Assembly (NCBI GenBank): GCA_001247695.2 | Contig: LGRX02027214.1 | Location: 186,001-250,000 of the forward strand | DNA from: Cymbomonas tetramitiformis | Taxonomy: Eukaryota > Chlorophyta > Pyramimonadophyceae > Pyramimonadales > Pyramimonadaceae | Length of the DNA: 64,000 nt | Direction of reading: 5' to 3' | Part shown: positions 1-12,066 of the stretch, piece by piece | Position numbering within the stretch: position 1 is the stretch's first letter | Layout: every line of letters begins with the position of its first letter | Program-made: the position numbers and the translations under genes | Notes under the pieces: generated by a model | Databases searched by the model: none | What the model was told of the DNA's origin: nothing | What the model saw: only the letters and a program-made list of their open reading frames with translations

Positions 1-478
1 CCACATGTTTCACATAATAGTATTAACCTATAGGGCATGTGGCACATACACCACGATCCACAGCGCATGTGCCGCATACATCACAACCTACAGCGCATGT
101 GTTACGTACATCACGACCTCCACAGCATGTGGCATATACATCATGATTTTCACCGCATGCTTCACATACATTACAACTTACAGTGCATGTGTCACATACA
201 TCACGACCCGTAGCGCGTGAGTCACAGATATCACGACTTTCACCGCATATATCACATACATCACGACTCCCACTGCATGTGCCACATGCATAACGACCTA
301 CAGTCCATGTGTCACATACATCACGACCCACAGCGCATTTGTCAGTCCCATGCATCTAGAGCCACAATGCATGTGTCAGATACATCACAACCCACAGCGC
401 GCGTGTCTCAAACATCACGACCGTCAGTGCGTTTGTCGCATGCATCACGACCTTCACGGCATGTGTCACATAATTATG
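1..478. repeat. 30-bp minisatellite
   Basis: About 16 diverged head-to-tail copies of a 30-bp unit of the form gcatgtgccacatacatcac followed by gacctacagc. The copies touch without spacers. The array is open on both strands because 30 is a multiple of three, so the His/Cys-rich reading frames across it are products of the repeat and not genes. The array starts before the window does. Confidence 0.9.
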
Positions 479-1380
479 AAAAGGAAGCAAGCCGGAGGAG
501 GGGGGCGTTTGGCACCTGGGAGCCTCAGCAGCGATCTGCAAACACGAGATGTCGCTTTCTTACTTCGAAAGCAAAACTGAGTCCGCACGGCCCAACAGGC
601 CAAGGATTGCTGACATCCAACGGTCAAGGATCGCTGACATCCAGTCTGAACTTGATCGGATGGTCCTATGACCTGATGACTGGTTCGATCGGACAAAACA
701 GCGATGCCCGTCACATAAACCACGAGGCCTCAAAAAGGGCCACACGATCAAAACACGTTATCCAACGGCATTGGAGGCCAACTTGGGATTCAGACCCGAA
801 ACTTGGAATTTAGGGTCCCAAGGGGCTGAGTCGGACTCTAGCTTCCGCAACGCATGGCCGGTACAGCGGGCGCTTCCCTACAGTGTCAGATTTGTTCGCA
901 AAGCACCGCGTTGCTGCAACGCATGGCCGGTACAGCGGGCGCTTCCGTACAGTGTGTGAGACGGTGCCGATGCAATGTTGCGTGCCATCGTCGGTATCAA
1001 GATGATGGCGGATTGGTGCAGAGGCGGGGGAGGCTTTATGGAGAAGGGCATCACTGCAGTGTGGCTGACTCTGGGCGCACGATCATGGGGTCCGGGTTGC
1101 CCAGGCCACCAACCAGGGCTCCAGGCCTGTATCGCCTCGAGTTCAGGAGCACCTCGCAGATGGTGCGAGCCCCCTTTGAGCCCCCTTGTCCCTCCAACAG
1201 GAGGCGGGCCTGTCGGAAGGGGGGAGCCGGTGCAAGTCCACAGCACCACTCATCCGTTCTGAGGGGGACATCGACATCGCCCGACATGAAGCGGGGCAAG
1301 GTGGTGGTCACTCGATGGTCCGAGCTCCCTGGCTGACGCTGGCCTGCTCGGTGCATCGTGCTACAGGGAAGTCGAATCGC
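479..1380. other. No supported gene; two short direct duplications
   Basis: No convincing exon is visible. A 42-bp segment beginning gcaacgcatggccggtacag is present at 847-888 and again at 916-957, a period of 69 bp. A shorter duplication of the form ggatygctgacatcca lies at about 601-645. Confidence 0.6.
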
Positions 1381-2214
1381 AGTCTGAGCCTGAAGAAGAC
1401 GTCGCGCAGCCCCTCGCCTCACGCCGCCTCACACTCCCCCAAGCCTCCTTCCCCCCAGGCCACCCTTCCCACCCCCAAACCAGCCTCACCAAAGCGGTCG
1501 ACTTCGCCGAAGACCCCTGGAGGTGACCTGCCTCTCCATGTCCCACCCGGTCATGTTCTGTGCGGCCATGCTCCTGCTGGACGCTCCCTTGAACAATCGG
1601 CTCGCTCATGTTAACCGACCCCCCTCCGGGTGCCGGGAGCGTGTGCAGGATCCTTGGTTAAGCCCGCCGGCGTCACCGACCTCAGGATGTCCAATCTGGC
1701 ATGCACCCTGTATCCGACCCCCCTTGATAGGGAACCCCGTGATGAAGTCTGCACGCGGCGGCTCGCCTGCGATCCCGAAAGCGTGCCCGAGGGCGGCCAT
1801 TGGAGGGCACAGCAGCTTGGTTCTATCTTGCTGTATGGTGGGGTTTTTCCACGAACGACAGCCGGGCCTCCATGTTATTCCTGTGCACGCGTGTGAGGCT
1901 GATGACACCGATGCCCGCGGAGCCTGACCCTCGCTCGAACCACGAACCCTGCGGCGCACCGCGCAGGGGGGAAGGACTCCCCTCATGACTCCCCTCATGA
2001 CTCCCCTCATGACGCGGTCACTGCGCGCATTTGAGCAGCATCTTGTGTCCAAAGCTTCTTGTTGAGGTTGACCTTGTTTTTAAGAGAAGCATTATACCAA
2101 CCAGTGCTGCTGAACGAGTACCGCTTCCACCATAGCACAGGGCAAGTGCCGCCCCCACCACAGCATAGAGCTGTGGACTGAGACGTGGGACTCGGGCGAC
2201 CAAAACCTGTGCAG

Positions 2215-5200
2215 GAGAGTGAGTACTCCGTGGACTTCGAGGATGACGTTGAAATTGAGGATCTTCCCCCGTCACCCCTCGTGGTACAGTCCAGTCACCT
2301 GCCTACACCCCCTCCCTGTGAGTCTACCCCTGCCCATGAGCCGCAAGTGGGTCGGAGCTAAGTATCATCACGTGACTCTGCCCTGCCCTCCGCCTCGTGC
2401 TATACTGCGCAAGTACCCTGGAATAAATGGCTCCATGGCCTGATCCCTACCACCCCTGCATGCACCCGCAGAGGGGCACGCGCTGCGAACTTGTGTCGTT
2501 TTTTTATGTTTCTCTTAGTTTTATTTCTTTTCGAAAAAGGCGGTCAGCGGGAAGTGTGAGACGGGAGAGGGTGCGTGCCATGTAGGTCTGGGATCCTGCT
2601 CGATGCCTTTTTTAGGCCATGCAAATTGGTGGCAATGGTGTTACACAGGGCCTGTTACAGGGAGCGTTGCTGCAGCGAGGGTCGCAGTTTCATTCTGTGT
2701 GGTGTGTGGAGGGGGTTGGCTTGTGGACACGCTCTGTAGCGAGTGGAGCCTAGCCCGTCCCGGCTCCCGCCCGTAAGTGAGCTGGGCGAGCCACCACGAG
2801 GCCGCAGCCCACCGACATTGAGCCATTCCGCGAAACAGCCACGTGCAGCGCCAGTGGTGGCCGGATCGGAGGTGTGCGCACACGCCTCACGGGAAGCCTG
2901 GGCAGCCTGCTCAACCGGCACCGCCTGCTCAAACGGCACCGCCTGCGAGGGGGGCGCCGCCTGCGAAGGGGGCGCCGCCCTTGGTGCACTCAGTGCGCCC
3001 CGCGCCCCGCATCACCGGGAGGGCTGCTGCTGTTGCGCGCCTGCACCGCGTTGCAGCCAGGGGCGGGCATCCGGGAATGTGCACTCGCCGTCATCCTGCC
3101 CCGACGCGTGGAGCAAGTCCCCTTGGCGCGCTTCTCTCGTCGGCTTCGCATGAGCAGTGCCGCATCCTTCCCACCTGGCAGCTGAGAGAATGACGCCATG
3201 GTGGGCTCAGGCACAGGAGGCAAACCAGGCACCGAGCAACCCGCCCAAACTAGCTTCGCCGAAGTCGGCCCAACCACCATCCGCCTCATTGAACACGAGC
3301 CTCGAGAGCGTGGCGGAGGAGCCGATGCCTGCTGCGCCGAGCAGGTACGCAAGGTGCCCTCCGTTTGAGTGTTCTGCAACGGGGGGCGCGGGCGGCGAGC
3401 CGCGGGAAGGCACCCCCGAGCTCCGCATCACGAGGAGGCGTGAGGTGGCGGCGCCGACCCTTGCATGTTGGGTGGGGATTCATTGGACCGGCCACAATGG
3501 CTGGCGATTGGAGCGTTGTCTGGCATGACTGCGAAGGACGGTCATGTCGCATGACTGCGAAGGACGGTCATTTTTAATGACTCGCACGTGGCGCGGGATG
3601 CCTTCAGGTCGCACGAGTCCCCCCACAGCTCCGTCAATGACACCTACACCAGCATCGAGGAGGATGACTTGCCACCATCGACGACCAAGCCTCCCAAGTG
3701 AGCCTGCCTCCTCTCACCCCTGCACAATAGTGTTTCTGCCCTCATCCTGCATGGCGGCTGCAGTGCTCCTGTCACTCCACCAAGTGTGCTCCGATGGCCA
3801 TCTCGCAGCTGGGCCGCGCTCACAACACTTCACTCGGGCTGGTGCGGCAGGCCCGTGGCGGTGTCGCAGAGCCTGGCCGGGTCCGTGCTGAGCGACCTGT
3901 GCAAGACCAGCATCGAAGAGGACGGATCATTGGGCGCATCTCCAGTCCCGAGGTTCGCCCGCATCCCCCCCCCTCCCCGCCTATCGTGCAGTGAACCAGA
4001 GCCGGCTTTCCAAGCACTCAGGTGGTGGCGACATGCTGGTGACGGGGGGGTGGCAACATGCTGGCGACGGGGGGATGGCGACATGCTGGTGACGGGGGTG
4101 GCGACATGCTGGCGGGGGTGGCGACATGCTGGTGACGGGGTGGCGACATGCTGGTGACATGGCTGGGTGACGGGGTGGCAACATGCTGGTGACGGGGGTG
4201 GCGACATGCTGGTGAGGGGGGGTGGCGACATGCTGGTGACGGGTGATGACCATTAGGCTGGTGATGAGGATTGAGTACTAGGCTGGTGATGAGGGGTGAC
4301 TATCAGGCTGGTGATGAGGGGTGACTACTCGGCTGGTGATGGTGGTGAGTACTAGGCTGGTGATGGTGGTGACTACTAGGCTGGTGATGGTGGTGAGTAC
4401 TCAGCTGGTGATGGTGGTGACTATTAGGCTGGTGATGGTGGTGACTACTCAGCTGGTGATGGTGGTGAGTACTCAGCTGGTGATGGTGGTGAGTACTAGG
4501 CTGGTGATGAGGGGTGACCATCAGGCTGGTGATGGTGGTGACTACTAGGCTGGTGATGGTGGTGACTACTCAGCTGGTGATGGTGGTGAGTACTCAACTG
4601 GTGATGGTGGTGAGTACTCAGCTGGTGATGGTGGTGACTATTAGGCTGGTGATGGTGGTGAGTACTCAGCTGGTGATGGTGGTGACTATTAGGCTGGTGA
4701 TGGTGGTGAGTACTCAGCTGGTGATGGTGGTGACTACTAGGCTGGTGATGGTGGTGAGTACTCAGCTGGTGATGAGTGGTGACTATTAGGCTGGTGATGG
4801 TGGTGTGGACGAGAGCAGGGTGACAAAGGACGTGTTTGCTGCGGCACGCTCGAGAGGTCCTGCTAGTGGTCTCAGCCAGAGCAGCATCATCGATGAGGTG
4901 GTGAATCACTCTAAGTAAGTTTCGGAGGACCTTTATTGTGCCCCGCACCTCTTTGTCGCCCCACACCTCTCTGTTGCCCCGCACCTCTCTGTCGCCCCAC
5001 ACCTCTCTATCGCCCCACACCTCTCTGTCGCCCCGCACCTCTCTGTTGTCCCCCAGTTCTCACTGCCCTATCACGCCGTTGTCCCCCTTGGCTTTTCCTT
5101 CGCACCGTTACTACTTTCCTGTGCTTTCCCATTCCTCGCCTTCACCGTGTCTGAGTGCTTGGGTCATTGGCAGTACCCACAACTCACCTTTTTTATTGGT

Positions 5201-8200
5201 CAAAGTCCTAAACAAACATCATCGTTCATTTTTTTGCTCAAATGTTTGTGCAGAAGCCGAAGGTTTATCCACTTCCGGCCTTTGGTTTGAATAATTGAGC
5301 TCGGGTGCGTGGCGCCGGTGCAGGAGCATTGAAAGTTCCGTGGCAAAGAGTGGCGGCAGCGTGAGCGGAATGAGCAGCATTGCGGACGAGGCCCCTGCAA
5401 GTGGCGCTCAGCAGGTGCGCCCGGCCACCGCCGTCTCGACGCCCTTGCAAGTGGCGCTCAGCAGGTGCGCCCGGCCACCGCCCTACTCGAGGCCCCTGCA
5501 AGTGGCGCTCAGCAGGTGCGCCCGGCCACCGCCCGCTCGACGCCCCTGCAAGTGGCGCTCAGCAGGTGCGCCCGGCCACCGCCGTCTCGACGCCCCTGCA
5601 AGTGGCGCTCAGCAGGTGCGCCCGGCCACCGCCCGCTCGAGGCCCCTGCAAGTGGCGCTCAGCAGGTGCGCCCGGCCACCGCCGTCTTGAGGCCCCTGCA
5701 AGTGGCGCCCAGCAGGTGTGCCGGGCCACCACCGTGTGTGATCTGCGGCTCGCAATAGCAATTTTCTGTGCGTGATCTACGGCTCACAATGGCGGGGCAC
5801 GTGTTGCACATTATGGCAGAGTGTCCAGCACAAGCGCACCGGGAGCGCCAGCATCAGCATGAGCGCCAGCAGCATTGCTGACGAGGCGGGGGTATCACAT
5901 CACGTACGATTCTCAACCTTTCAGAGTTACCCTGGTGGTACTCTCTTGGCACAGGAGCAAACGAGCTCTTCACCCGAGCCGTCCCCGCTGCCCTTGATTA
6001 TACCAGAGCCGTCTCCGCTGCCCTTGATTATACCCGAGCCGTCTCGGTTGCCCTTGATCATACCCGAGCCGTCCCCGCTGCCCTTGATTATACCAGAGCC
6101 GTCTCCGCTGCCCTTGATTATACCCGGATCAGCTTCAAGAGGGATGACGCCAGGTGGCCGACGGTCATCAGGGCCATCTTTATTCCCATTGGCCCCTCTT
6201 CCACGTCCTGCTGCCAGTGCCACAAGCGCGCCGCCTCCCCTGTTGATACTGAGCTCTTGCAGTCGCCCTAGTTCTCAATGCCATCTACAGGGACGCCCTG
6301 GTGTCAGGCGATGCATGGACTCAGGCGGCGCCAGGATGTATGTGCCACAGAGCCGGCGCAGCGCGCTTGTCACCGCCTCCATGAGCGCGAGCAGTATCCT
6401 GGACGACATCGCCGACGAGGCCCCCGAAGTGGCGCCACAGCGCGTGAGCCTCACAATCTTCCCGCCCACCTTCTGACCCTTGGCAGTAACTCGGGGAGCA
6501 CGTGCCACACCCGGTGTCGAGTGTCCCCCGCCTGTGCTGCCACGCCGGTGTGTGAACCAGGGTTCCGCACAGAAGTCGTCCTGGCGGCGGGGGAGGGGAG
6601 GGGAGGGCAGGGGAGGGCGCCACAAGGAGAAGAAGCCGGCAGTAACCGCAAGCATTAGCAGCATTGAGGACGACGTGATGGCCTTCTCCCAGTCCCCGAC
6701 TGGGAGCAAGGGTACACCCCCCCCCGTTGCCGCCGCGGTTTGTGGTCTCCCTACAAAAGCCCCCTCCCCGCCCAATCTCAGGCCCTTCACTCTGATGCCC
6801 TGTTCGGAGTTGGCGGGAAGAATCAGGTGGCGGGCGGCCGCGGGGGGATGCCGGTGGAGACGACTGGCACGGCAGCATCGACGAGGACAGCATGGTCAAC
6901 ACGAGCCTCTCGGACAGAGCCCCATCCGGGAAAGGTAAGGGGCGACATCATGTCCGGGTTGGCCACCCGCCAGCATTCAGTCACCGCCATGTGGCTAGCA
7001 TAGCTCAGCCTTTAGTCACCGCCAGGTGGCTAGCACAGCACAAGCCTTCAATCACCGCCAAGTGGCTGGCACAGCTGAGCCTTCAATCACCGCCAGGTGG
7101 CAAGCACAGCTTAGCCTTCAGTCACCGCCAGGTGGCAAGCACAGCTCAGCCTTCAGTCACCGCCAGGTGGCAAGCACAGCTCAGCCTTCAGTCACCGCCA
7201 GGTGGCTAGCACAGCTCAGCCTTCAATCACCGCCAGGTGGCAAGCACAGCTCAGCCTTTCAGTCACCGCCAGGTGGCAAGCACAGCTCAGCTTTCAGTCA
7301 CCGCCAGGTGGCAAGCACAGCTCAGCCTTCAATCACCGCCAGGTGGCTAGCACAGCTTAAGCCTTCAGTCACCGCCAAGTGGCTGGCGCAGCTCAGCCTT
7401 CAGTCACCACCAGGTGGCAAGCACAGCTCAGCCTTCAGTCATCACCACGTGGCTAGCACAGCTCAGTCTTCAGCTTTGTAACTCATCGACGACACTGCAG
7501 CGCGCCAAGCCCGGACCGAGCATGTAGCTTCCCAAGTCACGAGACCGAGCTCAACACAAAATATGCAATCGTGGAATCTCATTCCACAGCAACAAAAATA
7601 TGTGCGAACAGCTGCGGGCACAACTGAAAACGTCGGAGCCGCGTCATATTGTGTATCCCACAGAGAGGCATCCATCAGCAGCGTTTGTGTTGACGACAGC
7701 GTCCCTTGACTGGCATGCCACCATCTGAGCCGGGGCGTTTTCAGGGTTGGCGGCTCGGGCCGAAAGATGGGCTGCAACACTCTTCTGGCATCGCTGTGGA
7801 AATGTGCAAAAGCTGAGGGTCGCAGCGGGCTTGTACCACTCCATCAATGCGCTTCAGCCACACTTGCGATGGTTTGGATCGGCCTGTCCAGCTGCGGCTC
7901 TGACCTGTGCTGAAGAACCTCCCTTGGCGTGCCTTTGACGGCTGGCGTTGGGCATCGCGGAGATGTTGAGTGACACAGCGGGCGCCGGGCACCACCTGCA
8001 GGCGGCGGACCACTGCCCCGGAAGATTCCCGCCATGGCCTCGAGGGAGAGCCTGGACACCTCGATTGAGGACTTTGATTCGGATGGTGGGAAGGAGCACG
8101 ACAGCACGGTGGTCTCTGATGTCAGGTGCCGCACGTCCCGCCAGCTCCAGGCAAGACTCGAGGTCCTCTGGATGCATGGATACGGCACACACGCACCAGG

Positions 8201-8480
8201 AGGCGCGGCATGCTTGCGGGGAGTATAATCCCCGGGGGCGGCTGCTCTGGCTCTAGTGCCCGGCTGAAGGCTGATCCTCAAGGGACGAGGCGGTGCATGC
8301 AGTGTGGCGGATAGCATTGCGTCCTTGGACATGGAGCCCTCCCGATATGTGCCTTCCACCCGCCCCGCACAGCAGACGAGCGTCGGTGATCCCCGCTCCT
8401 GTCCAACCTACTCCACAGCCCTTCCTGAAGTTTGGCACAGGGAGATCACATGGGGAGACGAGGACATATGCTGTTGCCGA
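2215..8480 (+). CDS. Exon series of an unidentified Ser/acidic-repeat gene
   Basis: No known family recognised. At least ten short exon-like blocks share a Ser-(Ile/Val)-x-(Asp/Glu) theme and several end at good splice donors: 2215-2294 (EYSVDFEDDVE), 3217-3344 (SLESVAEEP, donor CAG/GTACGC), 3629-3697 (YTSIEEDD, AA/GTGAGC), 4817-4914 (QSSIIDEVV, AA/GTAAGT), 5324-5414 (MSSIADEAP, CAG/GTGCGC), 5829-5891 (SASSIADEA), 6351-6443 (ASSILDDIADEAP, GC/GTGAGC), 6573-6711 (ISSIEDDVM), about 6828-6934 (GSIDEDSMV, AAAG/GTAAGG), 8002-8125 (DTSIEDFDSD, CAG/GTGCCG) and a block from 8303 (ADSIASLDME). The intervals are filled by minisatellites. I infer one large gene built by exon duplication and encoding a disordered acidic/Ser-rich protein. 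Phases were not all checked, and the first and last exons are unknown. Confidence 0.42.
2905..2976. repeat. 18-bp tandem repeat, four copies
   Basis: Four 18-bp units: two of the type gcctgctcaaccggcacc and two of the type gcctgcgaggggggcgcc, joined head to tail. All frames stay open through it, so the local ORFs are not evidence of coding. Confidence 0.85.
3524..3573. repeat. Short tandem duplication
   Basis: The segment catgactgcgaaggacggtc occurs twice in immediate succession, with a period of about 26 bp. Confidence 0.85.
4020..4248. repeat. Irregular 20-24 bp minisatellite
   Basis: About ten copies based on ggtggcgacatgctggtgac plus a run of g of varying length. It runs directly into the next array, whose unit begins with a related ctggtgat core, so the two probably share an origin. 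Confidence 0.9.
4250..4806. repeat. 24-bp minisatellite
   Basis: About 22 copies of a 24-bp unit, ctggtgatggtggtgagtac plus tagg, with variant last triplets (ctc/cta/cca). The unit is a multiple of three and has no stops in several frames, which creates long spurious frames such as a His-rich one on the minus strand. It lies immediately upstream of the exon-like block at 4817-4914 and probably fills an intron. Confidence 0.93.
4938..5056. repeat. 18-bp pyrimidine-rich minisatellite
   Basis: Six to seven copies of cacctctctgtcgcccca with small changes. It begins about 20 bases downstream of the GTAAGT donor at 4915, so it sits at the 5' end of a putative intron. Confidence 0.9.
5391..5737. 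repeat. 50-bp minisatellite spanning a splice donor
   Basis: Seven copies of a 50-51 bp unit starting gcccctgcaagtggcgctca. Each copy contains CAG/GTGCGC, the same donor that ends the exon-like block at 5324-5414. The array therefore multiplies an exon end together with its donor. All three forward frames are open over most of it. Confidence 0.92.
5975..6127. repeat. 30-bp minisatellite
   Basis: Five copies of a 30-bp unit of the form ccgagccgtccccgctgccc plus ttgattatac, nearly identical. It lies between the exon-like blocks at 5829-5891 and 6351-6443. Confidence 0.92.
6960..7472. repeat. 35-bp minisatellite
   Basis: About 14 copies of a 35-bp unit, tcaccgccaggtggcaagca plus cagctcagccttcag, with several single-base variants. 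It begins just after the GTAAGG donor at 6935 and would fill the following intron. Confidence 0.92.
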
Positions 8481-8719
8481 CACAGATTCCCTGTCAACTT
8501 GCAGTGTTTAAGTCTGAAGGCAGTTCACAGCACTGCCCCAACCTGTACCTGCCAGAATGCAAGGGAGTTGTGCACAGACCGAATGATTCTCTGACGTACC
8601 CTACCCTTAAACTGGAAGACTTGTTCCAAGTCGTGAGCACTCCGGCCGTCAATAACAACACCGTGTGCGTGTGGAGCAGGCCGGCCTTCCAGAGCAGATA
8701 ACGCTCCTAGCTTGTACTC

Positions 8720-10320
8720 AGGATTTTCTTCCGGGGGAGGCTTCTCCACGGCGCCTCCCCCACAGCTGCCGGGTCAACGAGGAAGGAGGTCGGTCGCGCT
8801 CAGCTCCCAGTCTGTGCGGAGATGATGTGTATTCACCATCACTTAGGCAAAGGGTTGAAGGTCTGTGCTATACTTGAAGCGTTCAGAGTCATGCAAAGTC
8901 GATCAACCGGCTGGTCGAGTGTCAAGAATGCAACTAACTTTCGATGCGCCGAAATCACTGTGATGGCTGCCATTTCCGTGCCCAGACTCTTCTCATCGGT
9001 GATAGATTTCCTGGAAGGTGACACGCAGTGAACCATGCTCTGCTCAGAAACTGCATTTAGGGGTTTTCAGGGAGACAATCTTGGACCATTATACCTTTGG
9101 TGTATCTTTACTTCGAATGACTAACCGTATGTGCGATGCCCAAATCAAGGGCACTTTGAGCGTTACTGTGTCTATCGATAAATGTACCGGGCGCTGGTTA
9201 GTATGCATCCGTAAGATCAGGCATGGCAATTCGCATGTGTGATCACTATTACGCCCATATCACGCACCAGAACATTATTACAGCGAACGTCATGATTAGG
9301 CACGCATCGGCACTTTAAACCGGATTCCGATTATATCTGCCTCACACTTAATTGTCGCCGTTTATCGCACAGTACTCAATCGTGTGCGTGCATCATCTGT
9401 GTAAGGTGCCTACTGTGGCATCATCCACATCGCAAATCAATAAAAGAACTTTGCTGGCCTCTAACTTGATAAAATTTCGAATGTCATCAGTATACTTACG
9501 ATCCTGAACATCACCATCATCCAAACGCAAAGGTCACTCACCTTCATCTCGGTTTCGGAGAAATCTAAGTGACTTCCAGCTGCAAACATCGGCGACAAAA
9601 TATCCAATCCCCCATCTTCACAGCACGCGGCATTCCCGTAAGTCTACTCGATGGCACCCCTGTCTGAATAGGTGGGGGGACTGTTACCACCAGGAAGGTA
9701 ACGCCATAAAGGCGCTCGGGACTTGTTATTGGGTTTGGGAAGGTAAATGGGTCGTTGCAACCGCCCAGAGTCGGCTTCAAAAGTAGCCAAAATAGTATCG
9801 GCAGCTTTTGAAAATGATGTGACACGCCTTAGGTATTGCGGGTTCTTGGATGTGTATACATACTTTCGGGGTATTTTGAATATAAAATCTGGTCCACCAC
9901 ACGCACTATACAGCGGACGTGTACATTCGGAGTATATCCGAGGGGATTTCTGACTGTCCGACCAAATTGCCGTCCGTCCATCCGTCCGTCCGTCCAGGAC
10001 TCGAGGATTCGATGTTGCTTACGGGTCACGTCTTCTTACCGCGCTTTTACAGCTAGTCAACCAAAAAAAGTAAAAGCTGGACGCAGAATTGGTTTGCGGA
10101 AGTTGTGGAAGTGTCGAGCGGCGCAGTAATAAGCTCTTTCATCGCTCAGCCTAAATAATTACACGGCCTGACTCGAGCCTGCTATATCCTACTCTACGTG
10201 TCTATTTACGTATGGACATATTCACTAGGCCAACTGATCGTTGGATCATCTCACCATTGTTCGCACAGTGTCGCGTCCCATCATGCTCATCGTATATAAA
10301 CGCATGCACGTTCGTGCACT
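8720..10320. other. No supported gene
   Basis: Base composition falls from GC-rich to mixed here. Only short unconvincing frames exist on either strand. A small (cgtc)n tract lies near 9975-9995. Confidence 0.6.
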
Positions 10321-10612
10321 GGTAGGATACCGTTAGGCTAAATATGCCATTAGTACGTCTAAGTTAGGACATACTAACGGTAGTATGCCAACGGCATACT
10401 AACAACGGTGTCGTCACGCGCATTAGGACACCTGGCGTTAGTTTGTCGTTAGTGCGTGCATTTGTTTCACGTAGTACGTATGCCGTAACGGCATCCTAGC
10501 GCCCTGTCAGGACGTCATATCGATGCCCTAGCCCCTATATCGTCAGGACACCGTCAGGATGCCGTTAGCAGACTGTCCTAACGTTTTCCAGTCACCTAGG
10601 GTAGGTCAATGA
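10321..10612. repeat. Block of TTAG(T/G)ATGCC-type degenerate motifs
   Basis: Dense copies of a degenerate word in both orientations, cgttagtatgcc or tagtacgtc and its complement ggcatactaacg, more than a dozen in 290 bp. The same words fill both ends and the introns of the En/Spm-like element at 50355-62538. No terminal repeat like that element's was found here, so this is probably a remnant or internally derived relic of that family. Confidence 0.6.
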
Positions 10613-10700
10613 AACGAGTCATGGTATTCGAGCTTGATGCCAAGCAGACGAAATCCGATAGATCGTGAGATTCAGAGATATTGTATGGATATAACTATAT

Positions 10701-10866
10701 GTTACGATATGAGTAAGCCGTTGGTATATACCGGCCGGGTTCGGTACAGGTCGCGGTACAAGCTAGCCTGTAACGACATGGCATGTGCCCCCACGGTATG
10801 CGCAAGCCGCCGGCCTGTACCGAAATCGGCCGGTATATACCAGCGGCTTGCTCACGATATCGTAAC
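10701..10866. repeat. Fold-back element with arms of about 50 bp
   Basis: The left arm starts gttacgatatgagtaagccg and continues through ttggtatataccggcc. The right arm is its imperfect inverse, ending caagccgctggtatatacc in complement, with a 3-base insertion. About 60 bases separate the arms. It is MITE-like, and no clear target duplication was seen. Confidence 0.7.
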
Positions 10867-11543
10867 ATTTATGCTGTCGGCGTTGAGATACGGCGCGTTT
10901 TGCGCAAGTGCTTTTAGGTGTCTACTTGACAATTTGTATGGGGGTAATAACGACCTTCGGGCCCGCGCGATACTTGGAAAACGTGAAAAGCGTACAGTTA
11001 GGTACTTTAACCCACCGTACCTGCGCGTCACGGTGGGTTAAGCCACTGGGGCATGAATATGCATTATGTTTTCCCTCCAATTCTGTTTCGAACCCGCTTC
11101 GTCAGTCATGCGTGGTTTCCCTGGGGGGTGCAGTTGCCACACGGGTGTCATACTGTCATCATGGGATCTGACGTCAGCAGAGCATGTCATTACTTCCCAA
11201 GTCCTAATCGTGCTTTGGCATTACGTTTGTCACTCATCATGCGTACTGGTTTGTGACCCGCCACACGTACAACAGACTCGCGATCGAACCCTAGTGCAAA
11301 GAACGAATGCCTGCAATGTGGATTCGATAGCACCAGTGGCAAATGATGGAGTCCCATAACGATATGCCGATTTTGGCTTGGTTCCAATGGTGGACGCGTT
11401 ATTAAACAATGTATCCTTCGGAATTATTCGATAGCATGTATACTGTAATCGAGGAACCAATCAAGGAAGAAAAGAAAACCGTGTTCTCATTGTGAATATT
11501 TTTCAATCCCCATTACAACTCTCGTATACTATATAGTGGAGCT

Positions 11544-11563
11544 GGTACACTATATAGTGTACC
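11544..11563. repeat. Perfect 20-bp palindrome
   Basis: GGTACACTATATAGTGTACC is fully self-complementary. Close variants of its half-site (actatatagtgga, cactacatagtgg) flank it at 11528-11540 and 11569-11583, and the same word forms the arms of the fold-back at 11914-12066. Confidence 0.85.
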
Positions 11564-11913
11564 GATTTCACTACATAGTGGAACTACTACATTCTTGTCT
11601 ATTACCCTTTGCTAAATTGGCTCATTCGCTTAAAGAGCTGCTAGGGGCTTCCTCGAAGGTCCTTTGAAATTTTGGGGACCTGTGTTGTCAAGTTCTCGAG
11701 CTGCTCTTTCTGCAGTGTCTTGTCAAAATTTTGATCCGAGGTCATCTTGACCCTCTAAATATTGGTTAAAGTAGCCTGAGTATCAGTCAATTTGATATAC
11801 GGCTTGAGTAACAAACCATCGAGATTAGGGTTTAAGGAATGATGCCTCGACAATCTTCAATCATTCCTCGATAATACTCAACGAGGATCCCGCCCTCCCG
11901 ATATGATAGAAAT

Positions 11914-12066
11914 GGTACACTATATAGTGGAACTGTATTTTTGCGAGCGGTTCAAAAAATTGAATGACATACAGTACACATTTACAAGATCCCGACAACC
12001 CGATGACATTTTCGCGTGTTGGGTACGCCACTATATGAAAAATCACGTTCCACTATATAGTGTACC
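11914..12066. repeat. Fold-back with perfect 20-bp arms
   Basis: The arm ggtacactatatagtggaac at 11914-11933 is matched by its exact reverse complement at 12047-12066. The 113-bp interior has no obvious coding content. The shape is that of a miniature TIR element of the same family as the palindrome at 11544. Confidence 0.8.

Noticed and set aside
1..478. CRISPR-like array of 30-bp repeats (also the 24-, 35- and 50-bp arrays)
   Set aside because: Units touch head to tail without unique spacers, vary along the array, and the genome is eukaryotic.
4303..5038. His-rich protein (repeated HHHHQ) on the minus strand
   Set aside because: It is the complement of the 24-bp minisatellite, which is open in several frames; there is no other support.
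5975..6476. Pro-rich protein (repeated PEPSPLPLII)
   Set aside because: Created by the 30-bp minisatellite; only the portion at 6351-6443 matches the exon theme.
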